Part shown: piece by piece, positions 15,753 to 24,407 of the stretch
Numbering within the stretch: position 1 is the first letter of the stretch
How the letters are laid out: every line of letters starts with the position of its first letter
Assembly: GCA_024743255.1 (NCBI GenBank)
Contig: JANSWY010000058.1
Location: 1 to 32,907 of the forward strand
Origin: a bacterium
Lineage (GTDB): Bacteria > Bacteroidota > Bacteroidia > Cytophagales > Cyclobacteriaceae
Length of the DNA: 32,907 nucleotides
Direction of reading: 5' to 3'
The notes under the pieces: generated by a model
The model's input: only the letters and a program-made list of their open reading frames with translations
Told to the model about the DNA's origin: nothing
The model's database searches: none
Position numbers and translations under genes: made by a program

Positions 15753-16430
15753 TCAACCAACTAGTTCGCCATCACTCAGCTCTAGTATTCTATCACTTTT
15801 AGCAGCAAACTCATCATCATGAGTCACAGCTATAATGGTTTGGCCTCTTTCTTCAGCCAATTGCTTGAATATATCAAATACTATTTCCGTATTCTTAGAA
15901 TCAAGGTTACCTGTGGGCTCATCGCCCATTATTATTGAAGGCTCATTTATCAATGCTCTGGCTATTGCAACTCTTTGTTGTTGTCCACCTGAGAGTTTAT
16001 TAGCAGGTTTTAGGGCCTGTTCTGGTAAACCCAGTAATTCTAGGTTTTTGTAGGCATTTGCTTCAATTTCTTGCTTTGACTTTTCCCCTAATTTGAGCGC
16101 CGGTAACATAACATTATCCAGCGCAGTGAAATCAGGAAGCAAGTAATGGAATTGAAAAACAAACCCAATGTGCTTATTTCTAAATGCCGCAAGTCTATTC
16201 TGATGTTGCCCAATTAGATCTTGACTTTCAATCTCCAATCCACCTTCAAAATCTGTATCCATCGTTGATAAGACATACAATAATGTAGATTTACCAGATC
16301 CGGACTTCCCAACAAGAGATACGAACTCACCTTTTTTTACATCAAACGATATTTCCTTCAATACCTGAAACTTCTGAGGTGTATGAAAGTACTTGGTTAT
16401 ATTATTTGCTTTTAATGCTATATCATTCAT
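15753..16430 (-). CDS. ABC transporter ATPase of the TolC-linked exporter, MacB/LolD type
   Basis: This 225-residue ATPase has Walker A GKSGSGKST (41-49), Q-loop Gln93 in FQFHYLLPDF, signature LSGGQ (146-150), Walker B IIMGDEP (166-172) followed by TGNLDS, and His204 in VTHD. It belongs to the same branch as the ATPase at 3168-3863 but differs in wording, so it is not a recent duplicate. It is the last gene of a six-gene leftward unit, 2 bases after the FtsX-type permease. With the fusion protein and TolC-like channel encoded next to it, it should power a MacAB-TolC-style tripartite exporter. In MacB the ATPase and permease are one chain; here they are separate. Confidence 0.95.
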   Translation of the reverse strand: MNDIALKANNITKYFHTPQKFQVLKEISFDVKKGEFVSLVGKSGSGKSTLLYVLSTMDTDFEGGLEIESQDLIGQHQNRLAAFRNKHIGFVFQFHYLLPDFTALDNVMLPALKLGEKSKQEIEANAYKNLELLGLPEQALKPANKLSGGQQQRVAIARALINEPSIIMGDEPTGNLDSKNTEIVFDIFKQLAEERGQTIIAVTHDDEFAAKSDRILELSDGELVG

Positions 16431-16432
16431 GA

Positions 16433-17674
16433 CTATCCTCTTATAATTGATACTGGATCTACTAATGATGCGGTGCGTGCCGGTAGAAAACCTGCTGCAA
16501 TGGTTGTGATCATTCCAAAAACAAATGCCGAAACATAATCGACTGTTCTAAATGCCATAGGAAGTGTGTCTATTGAGGCAATTTCAAACGGCACCTGATT
16601 GATAATCGAGGCTACACCAAATCCAAAAATCATTCCTACCAAACCTCCTAATATTCCTATGATAATGGATTGCACCAGAAATATTTGAATGATATCTCCA
16701 CCTTCAAATCCCATCGCTTTAAGAATTGCAATTTCCTTGATCTTCTCATTGACGGTCATGTTCATGATATTGTAAATACCAAACCCTGCAACAAGCAGAA
16801 TGGTCAAAGACACTGCAATTGCGATGTAGTTTCTTAGTTCGTTACCTGCCTCAAGTTGCCCGTTAGCCTCTATCCAGGATTCAACTTTGTAATCTACATT
16901 TTGACCGATTCTTTCTGCAAGCTCATTTGCATCATCGTAATCGATTAGATTAACCTGAATATCAGTTGCATATCCTTGGTTCTTTGATTCCAATTGTCTG
17001 GCAGTATTGATATTGATATAGGCTTTGGAATTATCGATGTTTGCCATTGATGTTTCAATGATGCCAATCACACGATAGCTTTTGGTGATACCATCTGCAG
17101 TTGAAACGGTAACATTGTCATCCATATCCACACCTAGCTTATTCGCTAATCCAGATCCTAAAATAAGCCCATCTTTTCTGCGATCAATATCTTCCCATAC
17201 ACCGAACTTCATTGAAGTGGCTGTCCCAAACATTTCGTTTTCCTTTTTTGCATTCACTCCTGATAACTGACCATTGAACTTGGTTGAACCATTTCTAAAG
17301 TAAACCGACATGTTGACTTGCGAAGTAACCCCGGTGACTTCCGGGACCTTCTCAATTTGTTCAATAATGGGTTGCGAGTTTCGAATACCCTCTGTGTATT
17401 GAATCACCTTTGCATTCCTAACATTGATCAGCTTTGTCTCATATACATTTTGTAGAATGTTACTTCTATCCTCCGGCAGATCATTGTAGATCTTGATATG
17501 CGCCAATGTGCTGAAAGCCAACTCCGTTTGAGTATCATTCACGCCGGTCATGAAACTATTCATGAAAATGTACATGGATATCCCAAAAGTGACACTTAGC
17601 ACTGCCACTAGGGCCTGCTTTACTCTGGATGTAAGGTGAGCGAAAGCTACCTTGAGATTAGTTGAGCGAATCAT
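16433..17674 (-). CDS. FtsX/MacB-type permease of the tripartite exporter
   Basis: This 413-residue permease has one N-terminal helix (about 20-41), a periplasmic MacB_PCD-like domain (about 45-280) and three C-terminal helices (about 283-306, 332-358 and 378-398). The conserved cytoplasmic element KEIAILKAMGFEGGDI (about 313-328) and the ending LPARTASLVDPVSIIRG are standard for MacB/LolC/LolE permeases. This is the four-helix form, half the size of the permease at 820-3171, so it should act as a homodimer. It overlaps the fusion-protein gene by 4 bases and is 2 bases from the ATPase gene, which indicates tight coupling. Confidence 0.92.
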   Translation of the reverse strand: MIRSTNLKVAFAHLTSRVKQALVAVLSVTFGISMYIFMNSFMTGVNDTQTELAFSTLAHIKIYNDLPEDRSNILQNVYETKLINVRNAKVIQYTEGIRNSQPIIEQIEKVPEVTGVTSQVNMSVYFRNGSTKFNGQLSGVNAKKENEMFGTATSMKFGVWEDIDRRKDGLILGSGLANKLGVDMDDNVTVSTADGITKSYRVIGIIETSMANIDNSKAYININTARQLESKNQGYATDIQVNLIDYDDANELAERIGQNVDYKVESWIEANGQLEAGNELRNYIAIAVSLTILLVAGFGIYNIMNMTVNEKIKEIAILKAMGFEGGDIIQIFLVQSIIIGILGGLVGMIFGFGVASIINQVPFEIASIDTLPMAFRTVDYVSAFVFGMITTIAAGFLPARTASLVDPVSIIRG

Positions 17675-18762
17675 AGTTGTGAGGGCTTAACTAATACTGC
17701 ATCTACATCAATACCTTCCAGGATTTCAGTCCAGGATGAATTTTTAATTCCGGTCTTAACTTCAACAATCTCCTTATTAGATTTCATAACCTTATCCCCA
17801 TTCAACAGATAGGATGTTGGAATTACCAATGCGTCTGATTTTTCATTGATGATGATGTTGGCTTGAAGTTGGGTGTTATCAAATAACCTCGCTTCTTCCA
17901 ACAATTTAGCCTCAGCAATGAATGATTGTTCTGTCACGTCAAACGACGGATAAATCTTACTGATTGCAGCTCTGAAGAACTTATCTTTCTCTGTATTAAG
18001 GTTCAGATAAACTGTTTGTTCCAGCTTCACCATATTGATATCTTCCTCAGCAATAAAAAGCTTCACCAGAGCTTCTCCTCCTCCAATTTTGGCAATCGCC
18101 TCACCTCTTCTTACCAACTCACCCTGATTCTTAAAAACCTGAAGTACTAACCCATCAATACTGGATGTAAGGTAGTAATCATCGTTTCCTTCTTTTTGAA
18201 CTATCAGCTGAGTCTCTGCATTTTTCAGATTCAGTTTCATTTTATCCTCATAGTCCTTCTTCGACTGCTCGGCAATTGCGATATTTCTATGGGAATTCTC
18301 CAATTGCAGTTTCGCCTTTTCAAACTCTTGTACTGAAACTGCCCCACTTGACTTCAATTTTAAAAACCGATCATAATTGGCTTGGTCCAATTCCAGTTGT
18401 GCTTTATGTTGATCAATCTGTATTTGAAATTTGAGCATCTCAGGAGCGCTAGGTTTTAGCTGTTGCAAAGCATCTTGATAATTAATTTCTGCGTTGGATA
18501 ATTGCTCAGCTTGCACATCATTTGATAGCTGGTATAAAGGCATACCTGGTTTCACTATATCTCCTTCTTTTGCGAATGAATGGATTAGATAACCTTCGGT
18601 ATTGGCAGTCACCATATATTCATTTTCAGAAATGATGTGACCTGTAGCGAAAACCGCATCAACGATTTCCTTTTCTTCAGGTTGAATAACCGGATCAGAG
18701 TTACATGACGATATCAACACTATGCCAATCATCGCCACCATTATTGTTTTTAGATTTCTCAT
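17671..18762 (-). CDS. Periplasmic membrane-fusion lipoprotein (HlyD/MacA-like)
   Basis: This 363-residue protein has a lipobox LISSC (Cys20). Next come the first half of a lipoyl-like domain (GYLIHSFAKEGDIVKPGMPLYQL, about 57-79), a long alpha-helical hairpin (about 86-187, rich in Q, L, K and E), and the second lipoyl half (SIDGLVLQVFKNQGELVRRGEAI, about 201-223). A beta-barrel region (about 228-310) and a membrane-proximal C-terminus follow. Membrane-fusion proteins bridge an inner-membrane transporter to TolC. Here it is tethered as a lipoprotein, not by a transmembrane helix as in MacA. Four-base overlaps with both neighbours show strict operon organisation. Confidence 0.93.
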   Translation of the reverse strand: MRNLKTIMVAMIGIVLISSCNSDPVIQPEEKEIVDAVFATGHIISENEYMVTANTEGYLIHSFAKEGDIVKPGMPLYQLSNDVQAEQLSNAEINYQDALQQLKPSAPEMLKFQIQIDQHKAQLELDQANYDRFLKLKSSGAVSVQEFEKAKLQLENSHRNIAIAEQSKKDYEDKMKLNLKNAETQLIVQKEGNDDYYLTSSIDGLVLQVFKNQGELVRRGEAIAKIGGGEALVKLFIAEEDINMVKLEQTVYLNLNTEKDKFFRAAISKIYPSFDVTEQSFIAEAKLLEEARLFDNTQLQANIIINEKSDALVIPTSYLLNGDKVMKSNKEIVEVKTGIKNSSWTEILEGIDVDAVLVKPSQL

Positions 18763-20078
18763 TTTGACCTTGAAATTATCTGGCTGTAATAGCCATATGT
18801 GTTTGACATTGAACTTAAGAAATTGCCTTCCGCTTTGAGGTAGTCTTCAAATACTCTTAGGTATTGATCAAGTCCGACCAAACCTTCTTCATATTGCTGA
18901 AAAGTCAATTCCAGATTAGATTGATATAACTGGAATGTTTCTTTTGAAACTTTTGTGTCTCGCAAACTCAAATTGTATTGATTGATGAGCTGCAAGTCCT
19001 GGTTTTTGCTGGAACGTTCCAATGCTTCTTGTTCATTACGTGCTATTTGTAGTGCCACCTTACTCGACTTCAAATTATTTTGTCTTGAGAAGCCTGAGAA
19101 AATTGGGACGTTCAATGAAATTCCTACATAACTATAGTCCGACCAGTTTGAACTCTTAAAAGACAAATTGGTATCATCACTGAATTGCTGTTGACCAAAG
19201 TATGTCGTAGATGTAAGAGTCGGTAAATAAGCTGCTTTTTGAACTTTCATTTGCAACTCTGATTGTTCCAGGTTCATGGAAGAAAGATCCAACTGTTTAT
19301 CTGGAGAAAGATCAGAAACTGATTTTGGCATTGGTAGATCATAAATTAAATCGGTCTTTAGGACTAATTCATCTATGAAATCAAGACCAAAAAGCTTCTT
19401 TAACTCAATGATATTCTGATCATATAGAATTGAATTACCTACCAGACTTCTTTCCACATTATTGGAATTGATTTTTGAGGAATTCACAGTTAGTAAATCC
19501 AAAACTCCTTCATCGTATTTCGATTGGGTCAATTCCAAAAGTGAATCTGCTAGTTGCAGGTCCTTTTGATTAAGCTCCACAGATCGGTTTGCAATCAGAG
19601 CAGAGTAATAATAAAGACTCACTTGCTGCTTTAATAACTCCTCGTAAGAATCGGTTTGAGCTTTGCTCATTTCCATTTGAATCTTTGAGATTTTGGATTG
19701 CAATGCTGATGACCCGTTGATCAAATTTTTATTGATCGAGACGCCATAATTGTTATTGTATTGCTGTCCAAACTGAGCTTCAATAGTTTCTCCTGGCATT
19801 CCAGAAATCTCTCCAGGAATGGGTGTTGTAGCCAATTCCAGATTATTCTGATAACTAAAAGTACCAGTAACTGTAGGAAACCTATAAGACCTGGAGGCCT
19901 TGTAATCGTATTCTGATTGCTCTTGTTTTAGTAAATAGTTTTTATAATCCGGATTTGCTTCAAGCGCCAATTTGAAAGCATCTTCCAGAGATTCGATTAC
20001 AACCTGTTCTTGTGTAAATGCGCTGAAACTACAACAGCAGAGCAGGATAATCATAGCTTTGTTGAATAAATTCTTCAT
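18759..20078 (-). CDS. TolC-like outer-membrane efflux channel
   Basis: This 439-residue protein has a Sec signal peptide (MIILLCCCSFSAFTQ, cleavage near residue 23). Two OEP-type repeats follow, each with long helices rich in Q, S, L, K and E, and short beta segments. Visible landmarks are LEDAFKLALEANPDY near the N-terminus, the VSLYYYSALIANRSVELNQ helix, and the second-repeat SYVGISLNVPIFSGFSRQNNL with its VPIFSG element typical of the family. TolC proteins form trimers that span the outer membrane and periplasm. It overlaps the fusion-protein gene by 4 bases and follows the barrel-like gene after a single base. Confidence 0.93.
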   Translation of the reverse strand: MKNLFNKAMIILLCCCSFSAFTQEQVVIESLEDAFKLALEANPDYKNYLLKQEQSEYDYKASRSYRFPTVTGTFSYQNNLELATTPIPGEISGMPGETIEAQFGQQYNNNYGVSINKNLINGSSALQSKISKIQMEMSKAQTDSYEELLKQQVSLYYYSALIANRSVELNQKDLQLADSLLELTQSKYDEGVLDLLTVNSSKINSNNVERSLVGNSILYDQNIIELKKLFGLDFIDELVLKTDLIYDLPMPKSVSDLSPDKQLDLSSMNLEQSELQMKVQKAAYLPTLTSTTYFGQQQFSDDTNLSFKSSNWSDYSYVGISLNVPIFSGFSRQNNLKSSKVALQIARNEQEALERSSKNQDLQLINQYNLSLRDTKVSKETFQLYQSNLELTFQQYEEGLVGLDQYLRVFEDYLKAEGNFLSSMSNTYGYYSQIISRSK

Positions 20079-20079
20079 G

Positions 20080-20859
20080 TTAGTCTTTGTTAATTCCTAG
20101 AATAAAAAGGAGTGAAACATTGGTAGTAAATCCCCCCGGAGAGGTTATTCCACCAATGGGATCAGACCTATTTGCGATTGTGTATCCCATATTGAAATTG
20201 AACATACTAGCTGGAGAGACCCGATGGGTAATTCCCAAGGTGGTTTGAAGGTATCCGTACCTCTCAGTTATCTCATTCATATTATTAAATTGACCCTGAG
20301 TAGAAGAAAAGCCGCCTTCTCCACCGACGGCTTTCGCGTTCAAAACACCAACCAAAGCACTCACATATGGCCTGGTTAGCTTATCATCACCTACCAAATA
20401 ATACTTTGATCTAATGCCCCAATTGAGCATTGCTCCGCCATTTCCCTGCGCTTCTACATCGATTCCTCCAGAGTTGAATTGCAGGTTTTGAATCTCCTGC
20501 TCTCTGGGGAGCACCAGAATTTCCATTGTCAACTCCAAATGGAACCTGCTACTCATAAACCGACCAAGCTGTAGACCGAAAACGGATCTGGAATCGTTGA
20601 AATCTGCAAATGTTATAGTGTCAGGCTGGTCCGTTTGATTTTCAGGACCAATGAATCTCAGTCCATAATTGAATCCAAGGGTCCATTTGCCGGCATATAC
20701 TCTCATAAGTGAGTCTTGAATTATTGGTTCTCTTTCCAATGCTTCAATTGCCCTTCTGGCTTCACTGGGTGGTAGGGAATTTGATTGGCCAATAATGGCG
20801 TGATTCTGACCAATCAACAATCCCAAAAGAGCAATGATTAAGTATCCGCTCTTTCCCAT
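20080..20859 (-). CDS. Probable outer-membrane barrel protein within the exporter operon
   Basis: The ATG at 20857-20859 gives 259 residues; an in-frame TTG at 20883 would lengthen it by eight. The chosen start still overlaps the DUF2147 gene by 22 bases. A signal peptide ends near HAIIGQS. A short helical segment (SEARRAIEALEREPIIQDSL) precedes beta-strand-rich sequence (WTLGFNYGLRFIG, VFGLQLGRF, HLELTMEILVL, YVSALVGVL, MFNFNMGYTI), ending FTTNVSLLFILGINKD. This fits a small outer-membrane beta barrel. It is not a normal part of MacAB-TolC exporters. It may be an outer-membrane accessory, receptor or load sensor. Its position between DUF2147 and TolC, at 1-base spacing, makes it part of the unit. 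Confidence 0.72.
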   Translation of the reverse strand: MGKSGYLIIALLGLLIGQNHAIIGQSNSLPPSEARRAIEALEREPIIQDSLMRVYAGKWTLGFNYGLRFIGPENQTDQPDTITFADFNDSRSVFGLQLGRFMSSRFHLELTMEILVLPREQEIQNLQFNSGGIDVEAQGNGGAMLNWGIRSKYYLVGDDKLTRPYVSALVGVLNAKAVGGEGGFSSTQGQFNNMNEITERYGYLQTTLGITHRVSPASMFNFNMGYTIANRSDPIGGITSPGGFTTNVSLLFILGINKD

Positions 20860-21263
20860 ATTTTTTGTCTGGTTTGACCCCAAAAGGAAACTGTGATTCT
20901 TAGTTTATCACCACCTGGTAGATCTATTTTGGTTCCTTCTATGTACCTTCCTTTCTCTGGACTGTAGATCGTTCCTGTCCATTCCCCATTCTTCCATTCC
21001 AGATCTTCAATCATTTCAATGCCAATAAGCTCCCGATCTCTTAGTGATTTGTTCGGGTTATTCCTGTCTGTGATTGGGTCTCCATTTGGTTTGGTGGATC
21101 TCTTTAACCAAATCAGTTTGGCGGTATAGTTTCCATTCTCCTCAGAGATTTCAACTTTAGCCTTTTTATCATTGACCCACCAGGTTCCGGTGATGTCCTC
21201 TTGAGCATTTGCATTCAATATTGTGAAGTAGCTGATGATTGCAGTTATCAAGATTTTTTTCAT
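20838..21263 (-). CDS. DUF2147 secreted protein, first gene of the exporter operon
   Basis: This 141-residue protein, the normal length for the family, has a Sec signal peptide ending near NANAQ. The DUF2147 pattern is clear: ITGTWWVNDKKAKVEI (24-39), a TDRNNPNKSLRDRELIG block (65-81), GEWTGTIYSPEKGR (93-106) and the terminal WGQTRQKIWER. Members are small periplasmic beta-barrel (lipocalin-like) proteins of unknown function. Its last 22 bases overlap the start of the barrel gene. It is first in the operon, behind the paired direct repeat at 21349-21375. A binding role for the exported compound, or for a lipid, is possible but unproven. Confidence 0.88.
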   Translation of the reverse strand: MKKILITAIISYFTILNANAQEDITGTWWVNDKKAKVEISEENGNYTAKLIWLKRSTKPNGDPITDRNNPNKSLRDRELIGIEMIEDLEWKNGEWTGTIYSPEKGRYIEGTKIDLPGGDKLRITVSFWGQTRQKIWERADT

Positions 21264-21348
21264 TTTTCATGGTTTTAATTACAAACAAATAAACGCCTGG
21301 GGGGAGCCTGAGGGAATGTTGAGTTAGCAGAGGCCGACAAATCCGTAA

Positions 21349-21375
21349 CTGAACCGTCTAATAGAGAATTGAAAC
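21349..21375 (-). promoter_or_regulatory. Paired direct repeat (candidate LytTR site) of the exporter operon
   Basis: Plus-strand CTGAACC (21349-21355) and TTGAAAC (21369-21375) have starts exactly 20 bases apart; on the minus strand this reads GTTTCAA-N13-GGTTCAG. The same arrangement occurs before the TonB receptor gene and before the kinase gene. It lies 86-112 bases upstream of the DUF2147 ATG. Confidence 0.5.
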
Positions 21376-21385
21376 AAAAAAACAA

Positions 21386-21406
21386 ACCTGCAGATAATCC
21401 ACAGGT
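21386..21406 (-). terminator. Intrinsic terminator upstream of the exporter promoter region
   Basis: On the minus strand ACCTGTGG and CTGCAGGT pair (8 bp, two G-U pairs) around a 5-base loop, followed by TTTGTTTTTTTG. It lies about 170 bases downstream of the TonB receptor stop. It may end receptor transcription or a separate short transcript. Confidence 0.65.
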
Positions 21407-21530
21407 CTGTTCGAATAAACCAACTGAATGTATTCTATGAAATACAAACATTGTCTTTGACGAGAGGGTGAAGTGACTCGCCAACACTCCACCCTTGTTC
21501 TCGATTTAAAAAGGAAATTTTAATAACTAC

Positions 21531-21558
21531 GGTGGAGCGACCAAAGGCCAGCCCCACC
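21531..21558 (-). terminator. Hairpin downstream of the TonB receptor gene
   Basis: On the minus strand GGTGGGGC pairs with GCTCCACC (8 bp, one G-U). Inside, after one unpaired T, GGCC pairs with GGTC around a TTT loop. It begins 18 bases after the receptor stop. The sequence after it is AT-rich without a run of T, so it may protect the 3' end more than stop transcription. Confidence 0.55.
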
Positions 21559-21576
21559 AGAATCACACATTAACTA

Positions 21577-24318
21577 TTACTTAATTAATAGTTCGTCGAA
21601 AATTACTGATACATAGTACACGCCACCCACTGTTGGGTTTCCAAGTGCTTGCTCATAGCGGTTGTTCAAAATGTTTGATCCACCCACTTTAAGTCGTGAT
21701 TTCAATTCTGGAAGCGTGTAAGAAAACTGAAGATCCAGGGTGCTATAAGCATCAACATCTCCCTGTGCAAAGGTGCTCTCCCAATAGAAAGCATCCTGCC
21801 ATCTCCATACTACATTGAATCCTAATCTGTCTGTTAGTTTTCTATTTGCTAATGATAAATTGAACTTGTGCTCAGGCGTGTTAAATCCAGCTTGGAATCC
21901 CTCTGGGAAATCCTCCTGATTACTTAATTCATTCCATGCGTAGTTTGCTGAAAGCACAAAGTTTTTCGGCATTAAATAGCTTGTGCTGATTGCTGCTCCT
22001 TGTGATTTTACTTCCTGGTCAAGGCTAACAGTGGTTTGATAAACTGCTGGAGCCAATAGCCCGGAGGGATCACCAGCTACTGTACTCGACTGGAACAAAT
22101 TAAGAGCTCCAGAGAAGTTGTTAAATCTACTATTGTAGTAATAAGCATCTACCATAAAAGTATTATTGATCAATCCTTTGTAGCCTACTTCAATAGTCTT
22201 ATTCTGTTCTAATTCAAAATCAGTCTCCCCTACTTCCTGACCTTCCAATACGGTAGCCGCAGCTGCTGCTGCAGAAGCTAATGCTTCAGATTCTGACTGA
22301 CCTGCTGCAAGTGATTCTCCTTGCACAGTTAAGAAAGTACCAGCATACAATTCATATGTCGCCTGATCATAAACTGGGTTTGAATCAAAGTTGTATTTCT
22401 CTCTGAAGACTGGCAGCCCTCCAATTAATCTGGCTTGTGGAGTTAATAAATCAATGTATTGGTTTTGCGTTGTAGGCATTCTGAATGCTGTTTGATAAGA
22501 AAGCCTTAAGTATTGGTTATCCAAAAACTGCCAAACTCCGGAAACTCTAGGAGTGGTTCTTCCATCAAAGTTTTCGTTTTTATCGTAGCGAAGGGAAGTT
22601 GAAATCTTCAATTTTTCATTAAACAACTTCCTGCTAGCCTGAATGAATCCTCCATATTCAGCAATATCATATTCATTACCTTCTTCATCGAGTGCGAAAA
22701 GCGTCCCTTCAGAATTAAGATTGTATTGTCTGAAATTAGCTCCAACAATTACTTCAGCGAATGAAATCTTGTCAGATAGATTGTAGGTACCTTCAACAGC
22801 CCAAAGATCAGTTCTGTCAAGGAATTTTGCCCCGCCCTCTGATAGTGGAGTGTTAATAATGGATTCTCTTGCTTCATTAAAAGCATCTGAACCTGGAAGC
22901 GCCATACCGGAATCTGCAAACTCTCTTGCTGAATTATGGTCAAATGGTGTTACTCCCGGAACAGCTCCTCCGAATGCTGCGCCATAGTTAGTGAACCAGT
23001 CTCCGCTAGGAGAAAGTGCTTCATTCATTGCCAGACCCAAGGTTCCAATCGCATAGGAATCACCGGAATTCTCTTGAGTCGTATATCCTCGTAATGAGAA
23101 GTTATTTCCTTTTAATTCTGCTTTCAATTGAGTCATTGAAAAATCTTGCAAACTGTATCGGTCAATTCCAGTGTATACCGTTTGACCTGTTCCGTAATTA
23201 GCTTGAAAGATAGCTTCAACACTATTAGTTAATTTATAATGAATAGCACCTGATAACTTAATGCTTTGCGCAGTGTAATCAACTAAGTCTGATTCATTGT
23301 ATCCAGTTCTGGTCACAAGCACATTTTCTCCGTTTGCTCCAAGTGGAAGAAATGTAGATGTTTCATCACCGTAGATATTCAGGGCTTCAAAACCAGGATT
23401 ATTTTCTCTTGTGGTGCCGTCTAATGATCTATTTCTTTCATCATTTGCTTGCCAGTCGGTAGCATCCAGATATGAGGCGTTAACTTTTACAGCTAACCTA
23501 TCAGAAATTGGTAATGCGTATCTTAAGCTTGCCTCCAGATATGGACTTGGGTCTTCATCTTCTCCATCAATATGGTTGATACCTGTTTTGGCCATAACAC
23601 TAAGTCCGGGATAGTCGAATGGGCTTTTGCTGTTCATTAATATGATTCCATTGATGGCATTAGGCCCATATAATGCTGAGGAAGCTCCGGGTAGAAGTTC
23701 TACGCTTTCAAGATCCAATTCAGATATACCAACTATGTTTCCTACTGGGAAATTGAGGCCGGGAGCCTGGTTATCCATTCCGTCTACCAACTGTACAAGT
23801 CGTGTGTTTCCATTTGCATTGAATCCTCTTAATGAAAGTGATTTGAATGTAAAACTCTGAGTGCTCATGTCTACATTCTTTTGGTTAATAATAGCACTGT
23901 AAAAGTCTTGGGATGGGCTTTGTTGTATATCGAGGATATCCATTTTTTCTATGGAAACAGGAGACTCTAAAATACTCTCCTCAACTCTTGATGCTGAAAC
24001 GACTACTTCCTGTCCTATCAGCACATCTTCTTCTAAACTTACTTGTAGCGGCAAATCAGATTGAGAAGTAATTGCAATGGTCTGAGTTTCATATCCAATC
24101 ATACTAATGGTTAGTTCCATTGGAAAGTCCAGATCGGTCTTGAATGAGAATTGGCCGTCTTTATCCGTAATTCCTCCGACCAACTTATTAGTTACTTTAA
24201 TATTGACACCAAAGAGTCCCTGTCCATTGGCGTCTTTGATTGTTCCGCTTATTTCCTTTGATTGGGAATAAAGCTGGAGACTGCTCACTAAAAAGAGCAT
24301 TGAAAACAATAATCTCAT
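21577..24318 (-). CDS. TonB-dependent receptor with N-terminal carboxypeptidase-regulatory-like domain
   Basis: The ATG at 24316-24318 gives 913 residues; an in-frame TTG at 24354 would put 12 residues before the signal peptide and is rejected. A signal peptide ends near LQLYSQ. A CarboxypepD_reg-like domain follows (about 22-98, with GTIKDANGQGLFGVNI and GGITDKDGQFSF). Next are the plug (about 112-235, with SLRGFNANGNTRLVQLVDGMD and ASSALYGPNAINGIILM) and the 22-strand barrel to the end. No SusD-like partner is adjacent, so this is the stand-alone receptor type used for siderophores, metals, cofactors or peptides; the ligand cannot be read from the sequence. A loop near residues 670-690 is Ala-rich, which is odd for a barrel. 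The gene lies just downstream of the LytTR regulator and upstream of the exporter operon, all on one strand. Confidence 0.93.
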   Translation of the reverse strand: MRLLFSMLFLVSSLQLYSQSKEISGTIKDANGQGLFGVNIKVTNKLVGGITDKDGQFSFKTDLDFPMELTISMIGYETQTIAITSQSDLPLQVSLEEDVLIGQEVVVSASRVEESILESPVSIEKMDILDIQQSPSQDFYSAIINQKNVDMSTQSFTFKSLSLRGFNANGNTRLVQLVDGMDNQAPGLNFPVGNIVGISELDLESVELLPGASSALYGPNAINGIILMNSKSPFDYPGLSVMAKTGINHIDGEDEDPSPYLEASLRYALPISDRLAVKVNASYLDATDWQANDERNRSLDGTTRENNPGFEALNIYGDETSTFLPLGANGENVLVTRTGYNESDLVDYTAQSIKLSGAIHYKLTNSVEAIFQANYGTGQTVYTGIDRYSLQDFSMTQLKAELKGNNFSLRGYTTQENSGDSYAIGTLGLAMNEALSPSGDWFTNYGAAFGGAVPGVTPFDHNSAREFADSGMALPGSDAFNEARESIINTPLSEGGAKFLDRTDLWAVEGTYNLSDKISFAEVIVGANFRQYNLNSEGTLFALDEEGNEYDIAEYGGFIQASRKLFNEKLKISTSLRYDKNENFDGRTTPRVSGVWQFLDNQYLRLSYQTAFRMPTTQNQYIDLLTPQARLIGGLPVFREKYNFDSNPVYDQATYELYAGTFLTVQGESLAAGQSESEALASAAAAAATVLEGQEVGETDFELEQNKTIEVGYKGLINNTFMVDAYYYNSRFNNFSGALNLFQSSTVAGDPSGLLAPAVYQTTVSLDQEVKSQGAAISTSYLMPKNFVLSANYAWNELSNQEDFPEGFQAGFNTPEHKFNLSLANRKLTDRLGFNVVWRWQDAFYWESTFAQGDVDAYSTLDLQFSYTLPELKSRLKVGGSNILNNRYEQALGNPTVGGVYYVSVIFDELLIK

Positions 24319-24407
24319 AGGTTTATTCTTTTTTGTTAAACCCTGAAAGATCAATGCATATGAGCGATTAAGAAGGTTTTAATATGCCGAAGCATTCAAA
24401 TTCAACC

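Larger units (their letters stand above)
21264..21576 (-). other. 313-base intergenic region between the TonB receptor and exporter operon
   Basis: There is no convincing gene here; the minus-strand frame across it (70 codons) has no coding signature. Reading leftwards from the receptor stop it contains a strong hairpin at 21531-21558, about 124 bases without clear structure (21407-21530), an intrinsic terminator at 21386-21406, the paired direct repeat at 21349-21375, and about 85 bases of leader before the DUF2147 ATG. The two hairpins suggest the receptor transcript is stopped before the exporter promoter. The stretch between them could be a long 3' UTR or a small RNA. Confidence 0.6.

Noticed and set aside
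3168-16430. The two ABC ATPases as a recent duplication
   Set aside because: They share only family motifs. Their other wording, lengths and permease partners differ, so they are old paralogues.
21275-21487. 70-codon minus-strand frame in the receptor-exporter gap
   Set aside because: Its composition looks random, it spans the intrinsic terminator at 21386-21406 and the candidate regulator site, and it shows no family features.
21264-21576. Cobalamin or other riboswitch next to the TonB receptor
   Set aside because: The region is downstream of the receptor gene, not upstream. I saw no B12-box-like or other riboswitch core, and the 119 bases upstream of the receptor hold only the repeats.
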